Part shown: piece after piece, positions 45,818-54,018 of the stretch
Layout of the letters: the number at the start of each line of letters is the position of its first letter
How positions within the stretch are numbered: the stretch's first letter is position 1
Assembly (NCBI GenBank): GCA_016215705.1
Contig: JACRIR010000069.1
Span: forward strand, 1-54,018
Length of the DNA stretch: 54,018 bases
Reading direction: 5' to 3'
Origin: Candidatus Poribacteria bacterium
GTDB taxonomy: Bacteria > Abyssobacteria > SURF-5
The notes under the pieces: generated by a model
The model's input: only the letters and a program-made list of their open reading frames with translations
What the model was told of the DNA's origin: nothing
Databases searched by the model: none
Made by a program: the position numbers and the translations under genes

Positions 45818-47374
45818 ATGGCAGGAACCGTTCCGGATAAAATGGAAGACCTCAAGAAGAGAATGGCGCGAGAGATCGCCATGGGTGGCGAGGAGCGGGT
45901 ACAGAAGCAGCATGAGTCAGGGAAATTGACTGCCCGCGAGCGTCTGGATGTCTTTTTCGATCCCGGCACATTCCGTGAGCTTGGCATGTTCGTGCGCCAC
46001 AGGTGTACGCATTTCGGCATGGCCGACACGTTTACTCCCGGCGAGGGTGTTGTAACCGGGCACGGTCTGGTCAATGGCCGCACTGTGTTCGCGTTCGCGC
46101 AAGATTTTACGGTCGTTGGCGGAACCCTTGGCGAAATGCACTCGAGGAAAATCTGCAAGATCATGGACCTTGCGCTCAAGAATGGCGCGCCCGTCGTCGG
46201 GTTCAACGACTCGGGCGGCGCCCGCATACAGGAAGGGGTGGACGCGCTCAGCGGCTACGGCAACATCTTCTTCCGGAACGCATGCGCTTCCGGAGTCGTG
46301 CCCCAGATTTCGGCCATCATGGGCCCCACGGCCGGCGGCGCAGTGTATTCGCCCGCTATGACTGACTGGGTGTTCATGGTCAAGAACACGAGCTACATGT
46401 TCATCACGGGACCCGAGGTCATCAAGGCGGTTACCGGCGAGAAGATATCGTTCGAGGAACTTGGCGGCGCGATGACTCATAACTCCAAGAGTGGAGTGGC
46501 CCATTTCGCATGCGAGGACGACCGCGACGCCATAGCGCGCATCCGCGAGCTTCTGTCGTATCTGCCCTCGAACAACATGGAAGACCCGCCTGTGGTAGAC
46601 CTCAAGGACAGCCCCGACCGCTTCGACCCTGCTCTCGACGCGATCGTTCCGAATGATCCGAGACAGAACTATGATATGAAGGCGATCATCCGCTTGCTGG
46701 TCGACGGCGGGCAAATCATCGAACCGCATCAATACTACGCCGGAAACCTGATCGTATGTTTCGCGCGACTCGATGGCCGAACCGTCGGCATCATCGCGAA
46801 TCAGCCGATGGTGCTCGCCGGAAGCCTCGACGTGGACGCTTCCGACAAAGCCACGCGGTTCATCAGATTCTGCGACTCATTCAATATTCCGCTCATCACA
46901 CTCGTCGACGTGCCCGGATACCTGCCGGGGAGCGACCAGGAATGGAGCGGCATCATCCGCCACGGCGCAAAGCTCTTATGGTGCTACTCAGAGGCGACGG
47001 TTCCCAAGGTTACCCTTATTGTTCGCAAGGGAATCGGGGGCGCATATCTTGCTATGTGCAGCGCCGACCTCGGGGCCGACTACGTGCTCGCATGGCCTAC
47101 GGCCGAGATAGCCGTCATGGGCGCCGCCGGCGCCGCCAACATCATTTATCGAAAGGCGATTACGTCCGCGCCCGATCCCAGTGAGGCGCGAAAAGAGAAA
47201 ACGCGCGAGTATGAAGAGCTATTCTCGAATCCATACATCGCGGCCTCGCGAGGGTTCATCGATGCCGTCATTTATCCGCGCGAGACGCGGCCGCGCCTGA
47301 TAGACGCCTTGCGGGTTCTGCTCTCGAAGCGCGAGAGCCGCCCGCCTAAGAAGCATGGGAATATACCGATGTAG
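45818..47374 (+). CDS. Methylmalonyl-CoA/propionyl-CoA carboxyltransferase, MmdA/12S-type
   Basis: The acyl-CoA carboxyltransferase subunit of a biotin-dependent enzyme, 518 residues, all present. Two half-domains are recognisable: the N-terminal half with FNDSGGARIQEGVDALSGYG and MGPTAGGAVYSPAMTDW, and the C-terminal half with VDVPGYLPGSDQEWSGIIRHGAKLL, VRKGIGGAYLAMCSADLG and TAEIAVMGAAGAANIIYRK. The two GGA turns (GGAR, GGAY) are the oxyanion holes of the fold. The family moves carboxyl between methylmalonyl- or propionyl-CoA and biotin. With the OadA-like gene at 48079 and no membrane subunit nearby, a transcarboxylase (methylmalonyl-CoA to pyruvate) is a reasonable guess, not certain. Driven by the promoter at 45420. 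Confidence 0.93.
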   Translation: MAGTVPDKMEDLKKRMAREIAMGGEERVQKQHESGKLTARERLDVFFDPGTFRELGMFVRHRCTHFGMADTFTPGEGVVTGHGLVNGRTVFAFAQDFTVVGGTLGEMHSRKICKIMDLALKNGAPVVGFNDSGGARIQEGVDALSGYGNIFFRNACASGVVPQISAIMGPTAGGAVYSPAMTDWVFMVKNTSYMFITGPEVIKAVTGEKISFEELGGAMTHNSKSGVAHFACEDDRDAIARIRELLSYLPSNNMEDPPVVDLKDSPDRFDPALDAIVPNDPRQNYDMKAIIRLLVDGGQIIEPHQYYAGNLIVCFARLDGRTVGIIANQPMVLAGSLDVDASDKATRFIRFCDSFNIPLITLVDVPGYLPGSDQEWSGIIRHGAKLLWCYSEATVPKVTLIVRKGIGGAYLAMCSADLGADYVLAWPTAEIAVMGAAGAANIIYRKAITSAPDPSEARKEKTREYEELFSNPYIAASRGFIDAVIYPRETRPRLIDALRVLLSKRESRPPKKHGNIPM

Positions 47375-47519
47375 TTTCTTTCCGCTTCGCTCCAAGAAAA
47401 GGGGAAAGACGAAAGGAACAAGGGGAAAGGGAACGGAATAAACCAATTCCTGGTTTCTGGTCAAAAAAAGCGAATGAGAGATTCTTCGCTTCGCTCAGAA
47501 TGACGCAGAAGGAAAAGAA

Positions 47520-47560
47520 CATATTCGGGGACACCATGCCGCATGGTGTCCCCGAATATG
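47520..47560. repeat. GGGGACAC palindrome, copy 5
   Basis: Perfect palindrome with 20-base arms, single central C, and outer part of the arms CATATTC. Confidence 0.95.
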
Positions 47561-47605
47561 CGGCCGCCCGCATGGGAATGAAGTACGTGTGAAGGGACAA
47601 CGCTT

Positions 47606-47800
47606 ATGAAGCTTGACAAAAAGGTAGTGGCGGCGGTCAATGCTGCCGTTGTCGCGTATATCGAGGCTGAGAAGGTGGCGGTTCAAGCCGCACGGCCGGC
47701 GCGCTTTGCCGGTCCCGCGACCGATTCGTGGAGTCAGTCCGGCCGGCAGGAAATTATGCGGCATCGCCAAATGTGGCAATTGAGAATTGTCTCGAGATAG
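47606..47800 (+). CDS. Small accessory subunit of the biotin carboxyltransferase complex (MmdE/OadG-like?)
   Basis: A 64-residue protein starting MKLDKKVVAAVNAAVVAYIE, then basic Ala-rich AEKVAVQAARPARFAG, then a C-terminal SWSQSGRQEIMRHRQMWQL. The tail with a Trp, SGR and a second Trp resembles the end of small subunits that sit between mmdA-type and biotin-carrier or OadA-type genes in other bacteria, and the gene is placed just there. Only the short length and this position support the link; the hydrophobic first part could be a weak membrane helix. The ATG has GAAGGG upstream. A palindrome follows the stop. Confidence 0.6.
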   Translation: MKLDKKVVAAVNAAVVAYIEAEKVAVQAARPARFAGPATDSWSQSGRQEIMRHRQMWQLRIVSR

Positions 47801-47804
47801 CATG

Positions 47805-47851
47805 CCCTTAATTCGGGGACACGATGCGGCATCGTGTCCCCGAATTAAGGG
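47805..47851. repeat. GGGGACAC palindrome, copy 6
   Basis: Perfect palindrome with 23-base arms, central G, outer part of the arms CCCTTAATTC. Confidence 0.95.
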
Positions 47852-47910
47852 AAACAATGGATTCCCGCTTTTGCGGGACTGACATGTTGTGTTCAGCTTC
47901 TCTTCGATTC

Positions 47911-48073
47911 AACCGTAAACTGTAAACTGTGAACCTGCTTCCTTAGGAGCGCCTTACCCCACTGCCCGGGGTTGATTGTGCGAGACAAGCGTGAATTTGA
48001 CCTGGAACCTGAAACCGTCTTTTTCTTTCAACCGCAAACTGTCAAACCGTCAAACCTATTTTCTTTAGGAGGA
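47911..48073 (+). promoter_or_regulatory. Two leader-type repeats with ribosome sites before oadA
   Basis: First: AACCGTAAACTGTAAACTG, then GAACCTGCTTCCTTAGGAG (47911-47949), with no annotated gene after it. Second: CAACCGCAAACTGTCAAACC to TTCTTTAGGAGGA (48029-48073), with AGGAGGA a few bases before the oadA ATG. Both are of the 23481/45771 family. Confidence 0.6.
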
Positions 48074-48078
48074 TAAAC

Positions 48079-50049
48079 ATGGCAGCGCCCAAGAGCAAAA
48101 CAGATAAAGAGAAGTCAAGAAAGCCGGCGGCGGCAAAAAACCCCGTCAAGATAACCGACACCACTTTCCGCGACGGCCACCAATCGACGCTCGCCACGCG
48201 GATGCGGACCGAAGACATGCTTCCGATAGCCAGCCGCATGAACAAGATGGGCTTCTACTCGATGGAGGTCTGGGGTGGCGCCACATTCGACGTGCCCACC
48301 CGCTTTCTCAACGAAGACCCGTGGGACAGGCTTAGGGTCTTGAAGCAGCAAATCCCCGACACGCCGCTGCAAATGCTTTTGCGCGGGCAGAACCTCGTCG
48401 GCTACCGCCAGTATCCCGATGATGTTGTCCGGGCGTTCGTGAAGGAAACCGCGGATGCCGGAATGGATATTTTCCGCGTGTTCGATGCTCTCAATGACGA
48501 ACGCAACTTCGAAACGTGTTTCGACGAGATCAAGAAAGCAGGAAAGAAGATACAGGGAACCATCTGCTACTCGCTCACCGAGCGGCATCTCGGCGGGCCG
48601 GTTTTCAATACCAAGTATTTTGTGAATAAGGCAAAAATCCTCGAGAAGATGGGGGCGGATATCCTCTGCTTGAAGGACATGGCCGGCCTCATCTCGCCGC
48701 TCGACGCATATGACCTTATCAGCGCGCTGAAGGATGCGATTGATATCCCGATCTCGCTGCACACGCATTACACGAGCGGCATGGCGTCCATGTCGTATTT
48801 GAAAGCGATCGAGGCAGGTGTAGACACCATAGATACCGCACTGGCGCCCTTTGCGCTGAGGTCTTCCCAGCCGGCCGTTGAACCGCTCGTGGTCGCCCTT
48901 GAGGGAACGGACCGTGACCCGGGGCTTGACCTGAACGAACTCATCGATATGGGGCGGCACATTGAGTCTATCGCGCCGAAATACAAACACTTCCTCGATA
49001 CAACGACGATGTCAATCATTGACACCGGCGTGCTCCAGCACCAGATACCGGGTGGGATGACCACGAATCTAGTGAGCCAGCTCAAGGAGGCCGACGCCCT
49101 CAATCGCATCAACGAGGTATATCAGGAGTTGCCGATTACCCGCAAGGAACTGGGGTATCCTCCGCTCGTGACGCCCACGAGCCAGATCGTCGGGATTCAG
49201 GCGGTTCAGAATGTGCTGTTCGGCCGCTACCAGATGGTGTCCGATCAAGTGAAAGACTACATGTACGGCCTTTACGGGCGCACACCTGCGCCGGTGGATG
49301 AGCGGGTGCAAAAGATCGTGTTGAAGGACTACTCGCGTGGCCAGACGCCGACCACAAAGAGGCCGGCTGATTTGCTCGAACCCGGTATGGAGAAAGCGCG
49401 CGAAGACGGCAAGGGCCTGGCCAAAAATGAGGGAGACGTGCTTATCCTTGCAATTTATCCTGTTACCGGCAAACGCTTCCTGCGCTGGAAGTACGGTCTC
49501 GAGCCAATCCCGCCCGAGGTTAAACCGAAGACGCTGGAAGACGTTAAGCGCGAGAATGCCCTCGTTGCCAAAGCGCTCAAGGGCGAGTTGGTCGAAAAAC
49601 CGAAAAAGGAGGCCCCCAAGAAAGGCCCCGGCACGCGCACTTTCAACGTATTTGTGGATGGAGACTATTTCGAAGTGGACGTTGACGAAGCCGGCGCCGT
49701 TCCCGTCGTTCAGTGTATTATACCGCAACCTGTCGCTGCCGCCCCGAATCCTCAAGCGGCCGCGCCGTCCGTGTCATCCGTCGAAGCGAAAGCGGCTGTG
49801 AAAGCAGCGCCGGCGGCTGCCTCCGGAGCCGTTGCGGGCACAGCCCTGACCGCTCCGATGCCCGGCGTGATTATCAAGGTGCTGGTGAAAGAAGGCGACG
49901 ACATCAAAGCCGGCGATGCGGTCATAGTGCTCGAGGCGATGAAAGTCGAGAACACCCTGACAGCCTCCGCAACCGGAAAAGTCCTTTCCGTCAACTGCAA
50001 ACAGGGCGATTCGGTGAAGAAAGGCGACGTGCTTGTGAGAATAGGGTAA
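48079..50049 (+). CDS. OadA/5S-type carboxyltransferase with a biotin carrier domain
   Basis: A 656-residue biotin-dependent carboxyl transferase. After a basic linker the TIM-barrel carboxyltransferase domain starts at ITDTTFRDGHQSTLATRMRT (metal-binding Asp in DTTFRDGHQS), with ILCLKDMAGL (the Lys), and the metal His pair in ISLHTHYTSGMASM. A conserved PYC/OADA domain follows, then an Ala/Pro-rich linker (about 555-580) and a C-terminal biotinyl domain with the biotin site EAMKVEN, K622. It acts on oxaloacetate or pyruvate, moving carboxyl to and from biotin. OadA of decarboxylase pumps works with membrane OadB/OadG, which are missing here; together with the MmdA-like gene this fits a soluble transcarboxylase, or subunits lying outside the window. 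It ends the row. Confidence 0.93.
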   Translation: MAAPKSKTDKEKSRKPAAAKNPVKITDTTFRDGHQSTLATRMRTEDMLPIASRMNKMGFYSMEVWGGATFDVPTRFLNEDPWDRLRVLKQQIPDTPLQMLLRGQNLVGYRQYPDDVVRAFVKETADAGMDIFRVFDALNDERNFETCFDEIKKAGKKIQGTICYSLTERHLGGPVFNTKYFVNKAKILEKMGADILCLKDMAGLISPLDAYDLISALKDAIDIPISLHTHYTSGMASMSYLKAIEAGVDTIDTALAPFALRSSQPAVEPLVVALEGTDRDPGLDLNELIDMGRHIESIAPKYKHFLDTTTMSIIDTGVLQHQIPGGMTTNLVSQLKEADALNRINEVYQELPITRKELGYPPLVTPTSQIVGIQAVQNVLFGRYQMVSDQVKDYMYGLYGRTPAPVDERVQKIVLKDYSRGQTPTTKRPADLLEPGMEKAREDGKGLAKNEGDVLILAIYPVTGKRFLRWKYGLEPIPPEVKPKTLEDVKRENALVAKALKGELVEKPKKEAPKKGPGTRTFNVFVDGDYFEVDVDEAGAVPVVQCIIPQPVAAAPNPQAAAPSVSSVEAKAAVKAAPAAASGAVAGTALTAPMPGVIIKVLVKEGDDIKAGDAVIVLEAMKVENTLTASATGKVLSVNCKQGDSVKKGDVLVRIG

Positions 50050-50735
50050 AAGGGGAAATAGGTAAAAGGCGAAAAGGGGAAACGGGAACCAAATCCAAAA
50101 AAGAAGAAGCTTCTTTATCCGCAGATTTCTCAGATTCGCGCTGATTTAAGGCGGCCCTATGTGGCCGCCTGTTCCGTTTCTTGGAAGTCGTTTACCGCAA
50201 AGGCGCAAACAACCAAGAAAAGCTATCAGATGTGAACGAGAGCAAAAACAGATTACTCGAATAGATTCTCATCCTCTCCCTTCATTCGGGTATTCGTGTT
50301 CCCAGACGTCTTTTTCTTTGCGTGCTTCGCGCCTTGGGCCTGCGGCCCTTTGCGGTGAAAGGAATTTTGGGCGAACACGAGGTTCGCCAATGCAAAATCC
50401 ATACTGCTCACGTCGAAAGTGTGAATTTTTGTCGCGATTCCCATAACACATCGTATGAAACTCACACGGGCGCAATGAATTGCGCCCCTACAGAAAAGAA
50501 TGGAGAAAATCGGGGACACGATGTCGCATTGTGTCCCCGATTTTCTAGGTTCTCATCCTCTCCCTTCATTCGGGTAATTTGTGTTCCCGGATATCTTCTT
50601 CTTTGTTCTTTGCGTGCTTCGCGCCTCGGGCCTGCGGCCCTTTGTGGTGAAAAAGAGATTCTTCGCTTTGCTGATTCTTCGCTTCGCTCAGAACGGCGTC
50701 TGCGCAAATCTTCGCAATCTGTGGATTCAAAGATA
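50050..50735. repeat. Repeat-filled gap after oadA
   Basis: About 690 bases with no gene. Contents: GGCGAAAAGGGGAAA runs (50048-50085), CGCAGATTTCTCAGATTCGC (50119-50138), CCTTGGGCCTGCGGCCCTTTG (about 50332 and again as CTCGGGCCTGCGGCCC near 50626), a GGGCGC palindrome unit (50423-50490) shared with 2650-2720, a GGGGACAC palindrome, and GATTCTTCGCTTCGCTCAGAA repeats (50650-50697). Confidence 0.8.
50504..50546. repeat. GGGGACAC palindrome, copy 7
   Basis: Outer arms AGAAAATCGGGGACAC and GTGTCCCCGATTTTCT match perfectly; the centre GATGTCGCATT has decayed by two changes from the GATGC C GCATC type. Confidence 0.92.
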
Positions 50736-51983
50736 CTACGAAGGTTCTGCGGATTCTTTGTGGACGAGGAATGAGAATGGCAGGATGGCGGCGAGCATGA
50801 CTGCGGCGGCGACTGCGAAGCTGGTCTTGTATCCTGATGCGGCGACTATGATGCCCGCGACGACCGGGCCGGAAGCGTGGCCGACGTCCATGATCGAACT
50901 CAGGAGTCCCATCGAGGAGCCGTGGGTACCTTTGCGGCTGAGGTCGGCCGCGAGCGCAGCGGTCGAGGCGGTGACGATTGACATTGCGAAGCCGAAGGCG
51001 ATAAGAACGAGTGCGATGATGACAAACTGCTCCACAAGAGCAACGCATGCGACTGCGACTGCGCCGAGCGTCAGCCCGATAATGATTGCTCCTTTCCTGC
51101 CGTAGCGGTCCGACATTCTTCCCATCAGCGGTTTGCTGAACGCAATCGTGAGTATCTGCGCGCTGAACAAGACGCCAACCTCTCCCGCATTCATTCCATT
51201 CTTGATTGCATAAAGGGGAAAGAACGTCTCCACTGCTCCGAAGGCGAAGTAGAGCGCGGCGTCGCAGGCGCTGGTGACGATAAGCGGCCCATTGGTGAAC
51301 AAGTCCTTGAATTCCTTCATGAGACCGTTCAGGTCAAACCTCTTCCCTGACCCATTCGATTTTGGATTTTGGATCCTTCGGCTACGCTCAGGACATGTTT
51401 TGGATTTTGGATTGAAGAAGAAACCAAAAACCGAGCCAGAAGCCGTGCCAGGCAGGAAGATGAGGAGCGCAAGGGCGATGATTCCGAAGATTCCGCAGAA
51501 CAGATAAGTCGTCTTGAAATCAAATTTGACGATGAGGAATCCGCCGAGCAGCGGCGCGATGAATCGCCCGATGAGTGTCGCTGACGAGAACCAGCCCATC
51601 TTTTCAGCTCTATGAGCCGAAAACATATCTGCGACGAATGCGAGCGCGACCGGTCCGAAGATTGCGGTCGCAAAACCGTGATAGAGCCTGAGCGCTGCAA
51701 GTTGTCCGGGGGTCCGGACTAAATAATAGAGGAAAGGAGCTGAGGCAAAGACGAATCCGGCCGCGAGGATTATTTTTTTGCGGCCAATGTAGTCCGAAAG
51801 CAGGCCGACCGGCGCGCTTGTCAGAATACCGACAACCGTCGCGGCGGCCGCGATCAGGCCCACGGTCTGCGGGGCCGCGCCCAAGCTGTCCGCAAACAAC
51901 GGCAGCACCGGCGTCTTGGACATGGTGGAACTGAATATGGCGAATCCACCCGCGGCGCAGAGAATTAAGAAAGAGGAATGCAT
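50736..51983 (-). CDS. MFS transporter with a repeat in its central loop
   Basis: A 415-residue major facilitator transporter with 12 membrane segments. The motif-A loop is GLLSDYIGRKK (about 60-70), and the related C-terminal loop is RMSDRYGRKGAI. The central cytoplasmic loop between segments 6 and 7 (about 190-215) carries NPKSKTCPERSRRIQNPKSN, which is translated repeat DNA (TTTTGGAT words around GGATCCTTCGGCTACGCTC plus AGGACATG). The frame stays open through it. Substrate cannot be predicted; multidrug and sugar-phosphate types both fit. It is the last gene of the alkD-chrB-MFS row on the minus strand, with a repeat-rich gap of 91 bases from chrB. Confidence 0.9.
   Translation of the reverse strand: MHSSFLILCAAGGFAIFSSTMSKTPVLPLFADSLGAAPQTVGLIAAAATVVGILTSAPVGLLSDYIGRKKIILAAGFVFASAPFLYYLVRTPGQLAALRLYHGFATAIFGPVALAFVADMFSAHRAEKMGWFSSATLIGRFIAPLLGGFLIVKFDFKTTYLFCGIFGIIALALLIFLPGTASGSVFGFFFNPKSKTCPERSRRIQNPKSNGSGKRFDLNGLMKEFKDLFTNGPLIVTSACDAALYFAFGAVETFFPLYAIKNGMNAGEVGVLFSAQILTIAFSKPLMGRMSDRYGRKGAIIIGLTLGAVAVACVALVEQFVIIALVLIAFGFAMSIVTASTAALAADLSRKGTHGSSMGLLSSIMDVGHASGPVVAGIIVAASGYKTSFAVAAAVMLAAILPFSFLVHKESAEPS
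51357..51415. repeat. TTTTGGAT and TCCTTCGGCTACGCTCAGGAC repeat inside the MFS gene
   Basis: Two TTTTGGAT pairs flank a GGATCCTTCGGCTACGCTC + AGGACATG element. It is in frame with the transporter and does not add a stop codon. Confidence 0.85.
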
Positions 51984-52074
51984 TATTCACTCATCGGATC
52001 ACAAATGACGCGAGTGGAAAAGAAGAAGCTGGGATCACTAATAACACGAATGAAACGAATCACACGAATACTCA

Positions 52075-52494
52075 TCACACCTTGGCCTTGCAATACTCAT
52101 AGAGCGCATCGTACACAATGAGCTCTTTTTCAAGAGTCTCGTGGTCATCATGACAAATGGCCCGAAACCCGGCAGCGATGGCGCGGAGGCCGGCTCCCTC
52201 GGGCGCGGATTCGATGTCTTCGGGCACGTCTGCCGCGTGCACGATCCTGGCAAGCTCAAGCAGCACAGGATCCTTCAAATCATATTTTTCAATGATCGCC
52301 TCGAAGCTGCAGTTGTTCCCACGATGGCCGAGCTCGACCCCTTTCATGTCAAACGGGATACCATCTTTGACGGTCTCGGGGTCTGTGTCATAGGCGACAA
52401 ACTCGAAGACTGCATTTTGATCAATAAACCGCTTGATCAGCCACGGACAAGCCACCCTGTCGACGGCCACATGCTCACGTGTTACCCATTTCAT
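52075..52494 (-). CDS. ChrB C-terminal domain protein (chromate-resistance type)
   Basis: A 139-residue protein that matches the C-terminal domain of ChrB, linked to chromate resistance in other bacteria. It starts at the ATG at 52492-52494, with GGAGG eight bases upstream; the longer open frame is repeat DNA. Blocks: MKWVTREHVAVDRVACPWLIKRFID, FEFVAYDTDPETVKDGIPFD, GVELGHRGNNCSFEAIIEKY, and LARIVHAADVPEDIESAPEG, including the Cys at VACPW. The N-terminal part of full ChrB and a ChrA transporter are not present; the MFS gene next to it could be a functional substitute, which is a guess. Full ChrB proteins are about twice this size. Confidence 0.82.
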   Translation of the reverse strand: MKWVTREHVAVDRVACPWLIKRFIDQNAVFEFVAYDTDPETVKDGIPFDMKGVELGHRGNNCSFEAIIEKYDLKDPVLLELARIVHAADVPEDIESAPEGAGLRAIAAGFRAICHDDHETLEKELIVYDALYEYCKAKV

Positions 52495-52676
52495 TGAACA
52501 CCTCCATGATTTTCTCTTTATCCGCAGATTTCGCAGATTCAATTGACCACAAAGGCATCACAAGGAAAAAAGAAAAGATGAACCACTAAGACACGAAGCG
52601 AAGAAGAACCTGTTCTCTTTGATGCCTTGGTGGTTAAGATACTTCTCAATCAGTGAGAATCTGCGAAATCTGCGGA

Positions 52677-53360
52677 TCACAGTTTTTCGCGGAGTCTCTT
52701 TTGAACCTGCTTGCTCTCGAGTTCCCGGATCGCGTCGGCTGCGATCCAGCGGGCAGCTTTTGAATCGATTTGCTGGATTTCCTTTGCGGCTTTGATCGCC
52801 AGTTTGTTTAGTGTGAGGTTTCGTTTGCCGATTTGGCGAAGCGCCCAGTTGACGGCTTTCTTCACATAGTTTCGCTCGTCGGTGGCCTCTCTTTTTATTA
52901 TGGGCAAGAATCTTTGGAAGGCTTCATTCTTGGCGGCCTTATCGTGAACCGACAGGCAGGCCATGAGGGCGAAGCCGGTCCGCTTGACGAACTCCTGCTT
53001 CCGCTTGCTCCACTCGACCGCTTTCTGATGCGCGTAAGGCGTCTTGTCCAGCAGATTGCTGCAGCACTGGTCGCAGACGTCCCACGAGTTGAAGTCTTTC
53101 ACCCAGCTTTCGGCCTGTTTCTCGGTCAGCTTGCGCGGGTCGGCGATCATTCCTGCAAGGATTCGCGCCTCGTGAACTCCCGATGCCCACAGTTCGAGCG
53201 CGAGCGCGTGATCGCGCCCCGCCTCTTTCGCCATTTTCCTTAGCACCGGGATTGACACACCCAATGTGTTGTCGGCCGTGATTCCAAACCGCGCCATACC
53301 GGCGACATTGGCGGGATTCGAGAGAGATTTCAGACGGGCCAGGATTTCTTCACAGCGCAT
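52677..53360 (-). CDS. alkD: DNA alkylation repair protein, AlkD family
   Basis: A 227-residue HEAT-like repeat DNA glycosylase of the AlkD type, which removes 3-methyladenine and 7-methylguanine without base flipping. It begins MRCEEILARLKSLSNPANVA, then GITADNTLGVSIPVLRKMAK, VHEARILAGMIADPRKLTEK and VKDFNSWDVCDQCCSNLL; the Trp and Asp of the SWDVCDQ segment correspond to active-site residues of the family. Further blocks are RTGFALMACL and YVKKAVNWALRQIGKRN. It stands upstream of chrB in the same direction. Intact and close to the normal length of 225-235 residues. Confidence 0.93.
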   Translation of the reverse strand: MRCEEILARLKSLSNPANVAGMARFGITADNTLGVSIPVLRKMAKEAGRDHALALELWASGVHEARILAGMIADPRKLTEKQAESWVKDFNSWDVCDQCCSNLLDKTPYAHQKAVEWSKRKQEFVKRTGFALMACLSVHDKAAKNEAFQRFLPIIKREATDERNYVKKAVNWALRQIGKRNLTLNKLAIKAAKEIQQIDSKAARWIAADAIRELESKQVQKRLREKL

Positions 53361-54018
53361 TTCTCAAACCTTTCTTGGGAAAAGGAACCACGGATTTCAC
53401 GACGCAGCGTAACCGCAACCACCAAAAAGAAAAAGAAACAAAAGAAGAAAAAGGAACACGAATATCACGAATTGTACGAATTACGAATGAACAGATTGTC
53501 TTCCCTATCATACCCGCGAAGCAAGCCCTCGACTCCGATCAGGGGGCGGGAATCCGTTTTAGAATAACGAGTTACAGACATATGTTCCTGAAGCCGTTTA
53601 AGTCTATAGGATTGGGGGAATGAAATCAAGTGAGGGATCGGAAGGCAAAGGAGTTATCCACGAAGTTCACGAAGATGCACGAAAAATAAATATCATCGGG
53701 GACCACGGGAGCGCGGGGAGTCCCGGGGAAAGAAGAAGCGACCACGGAGTTCTTATCCACGGATTCACACGGATTAGCACGGCGCAACGTAGCCGCAACC
53801 AACCAAAAAGAAGAAGAGTGGATCACGAATGTAACGAATCGCGCAAAGCGCGAGACGAATTATACGAATCAAATCCATGTAGCGCGCCCGGATACTTGGA
53901 CACAAGTTTAGGCAATTTGATGGCCAAAAGTTTCCTCATTGAGAGGGACTCTGTTGTTTGGTCTTCCCATCGAGAACGCGTTTTCTGTTGAGCCGTTGCC
54001 ATCACGCTGCCGCCTTCA
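53361..54018. other. Repeat-filled gap to the right edge
   Basis: About 660 bases. CACGAATATCACGAATTGTA (53456-53475) and further CACGAATG words (53823-53868), GCGGGAATCC-type pieces near 53546, and a phrase CACGGATTCACACGGATTAG (53758-53777). At 53895-53925 a TTGGACACAAGTTTAGGCAA word might be an insertion-sequence end. No gene is supported. Confidence 0.6.

Noticed and set aside
52495-52542. Longer N-terminus for the ChrB-domain protein
   Set aside because: The extra residues come from CGCAGATTTCGCAGATT repeat DNA, and the ribosome site fits the later ATG.

Overview
This window looks like a chromosomal segment of an uncultured, moderately GC-rich bacterium. It carries single-copy housekeeping genes (hpt, tilS, groS-groL, glnD) beside a MoxR/Bat complex, a GldA/F/G-type ABC system and a biotin-dependent carboxyltransferase pair. 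I cannot place the lineage. Gram-negative architecture is suggested by Bat proteins, an HtrA protease and lipoproteins. The most striking genome-wide trait is that nearly every intergenic space, and several coding regions, are filled with short degenerate phrase-like repeats and palindromes.

Layout. 1-4014 (mostly minus): hpt (cut by the left edge), tilS, a small unknown gene and a GNAT acetyltransferase. 4536-10640 (minus): an AMP-dependent acyl-CoA ligase, then MoxR, DUF58 and a DUF4129 membrane protein. 11095-18315 (plus): an island of hicBA, a DNA methyltransferase-NurA-HerA cassette, and a higB/higA module whose antitoxin carries an ImmA/IrrE metalloprotease domain. 18316-19665: non-housekeeping sequence with two related small ORFs. 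19666-29741 (plus): a complete MoxR-DUF58-lipoprotein-BatA-BatB-BatC-BatD-BatE aerotolerance-type cluster. 29780-33963 (plus): glnD and an HtrA protease, translationally coupled. 34283-35248 (plus): an XRE regulator and an ImmA-like protein with an altered HExxH motif. 35257-40099 (minus): ABC ATPase, permease, GldG-like and DUF4340 genes. 40679-42620 (minus): groS-groL. 43170-45216 (minus): a sigma-54 activator with a glutamate at the phosphorylation site, and a hypothetical protein. 45818-50049 (plus): methylmalonyl-CoA-type carboxyltransferase, a small subunit, and an OadA/5S-like subunit with a biotin domain. 50736-53360 (minus): AlkD, a ChrB-domain protein and an MFS transporter.

The best candidate for an under-described biological system is the methyltransferase-NurA-HerA cassette (12099-16601), set between two toxin-antitoxin modules. 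It looks like a restriction-type or nuclease-helicase antiviral system, and its HerA has an unusual Walker A. The second theme is repeat biology. A palindrome family built on GGGGACAC has arms whose outer sequence differs between copies yet stays symmetric within each copy. Other repeats lie in frame inside proteins (DUF4129, DUF58, an MFS transporter) or form the 5' ends of bat genes. Another repeat family ends in a Shine-Dalgarno-like TTAGGAG and sits just before start codons. No tRNA, rRNA or CRISPR array was recognised.
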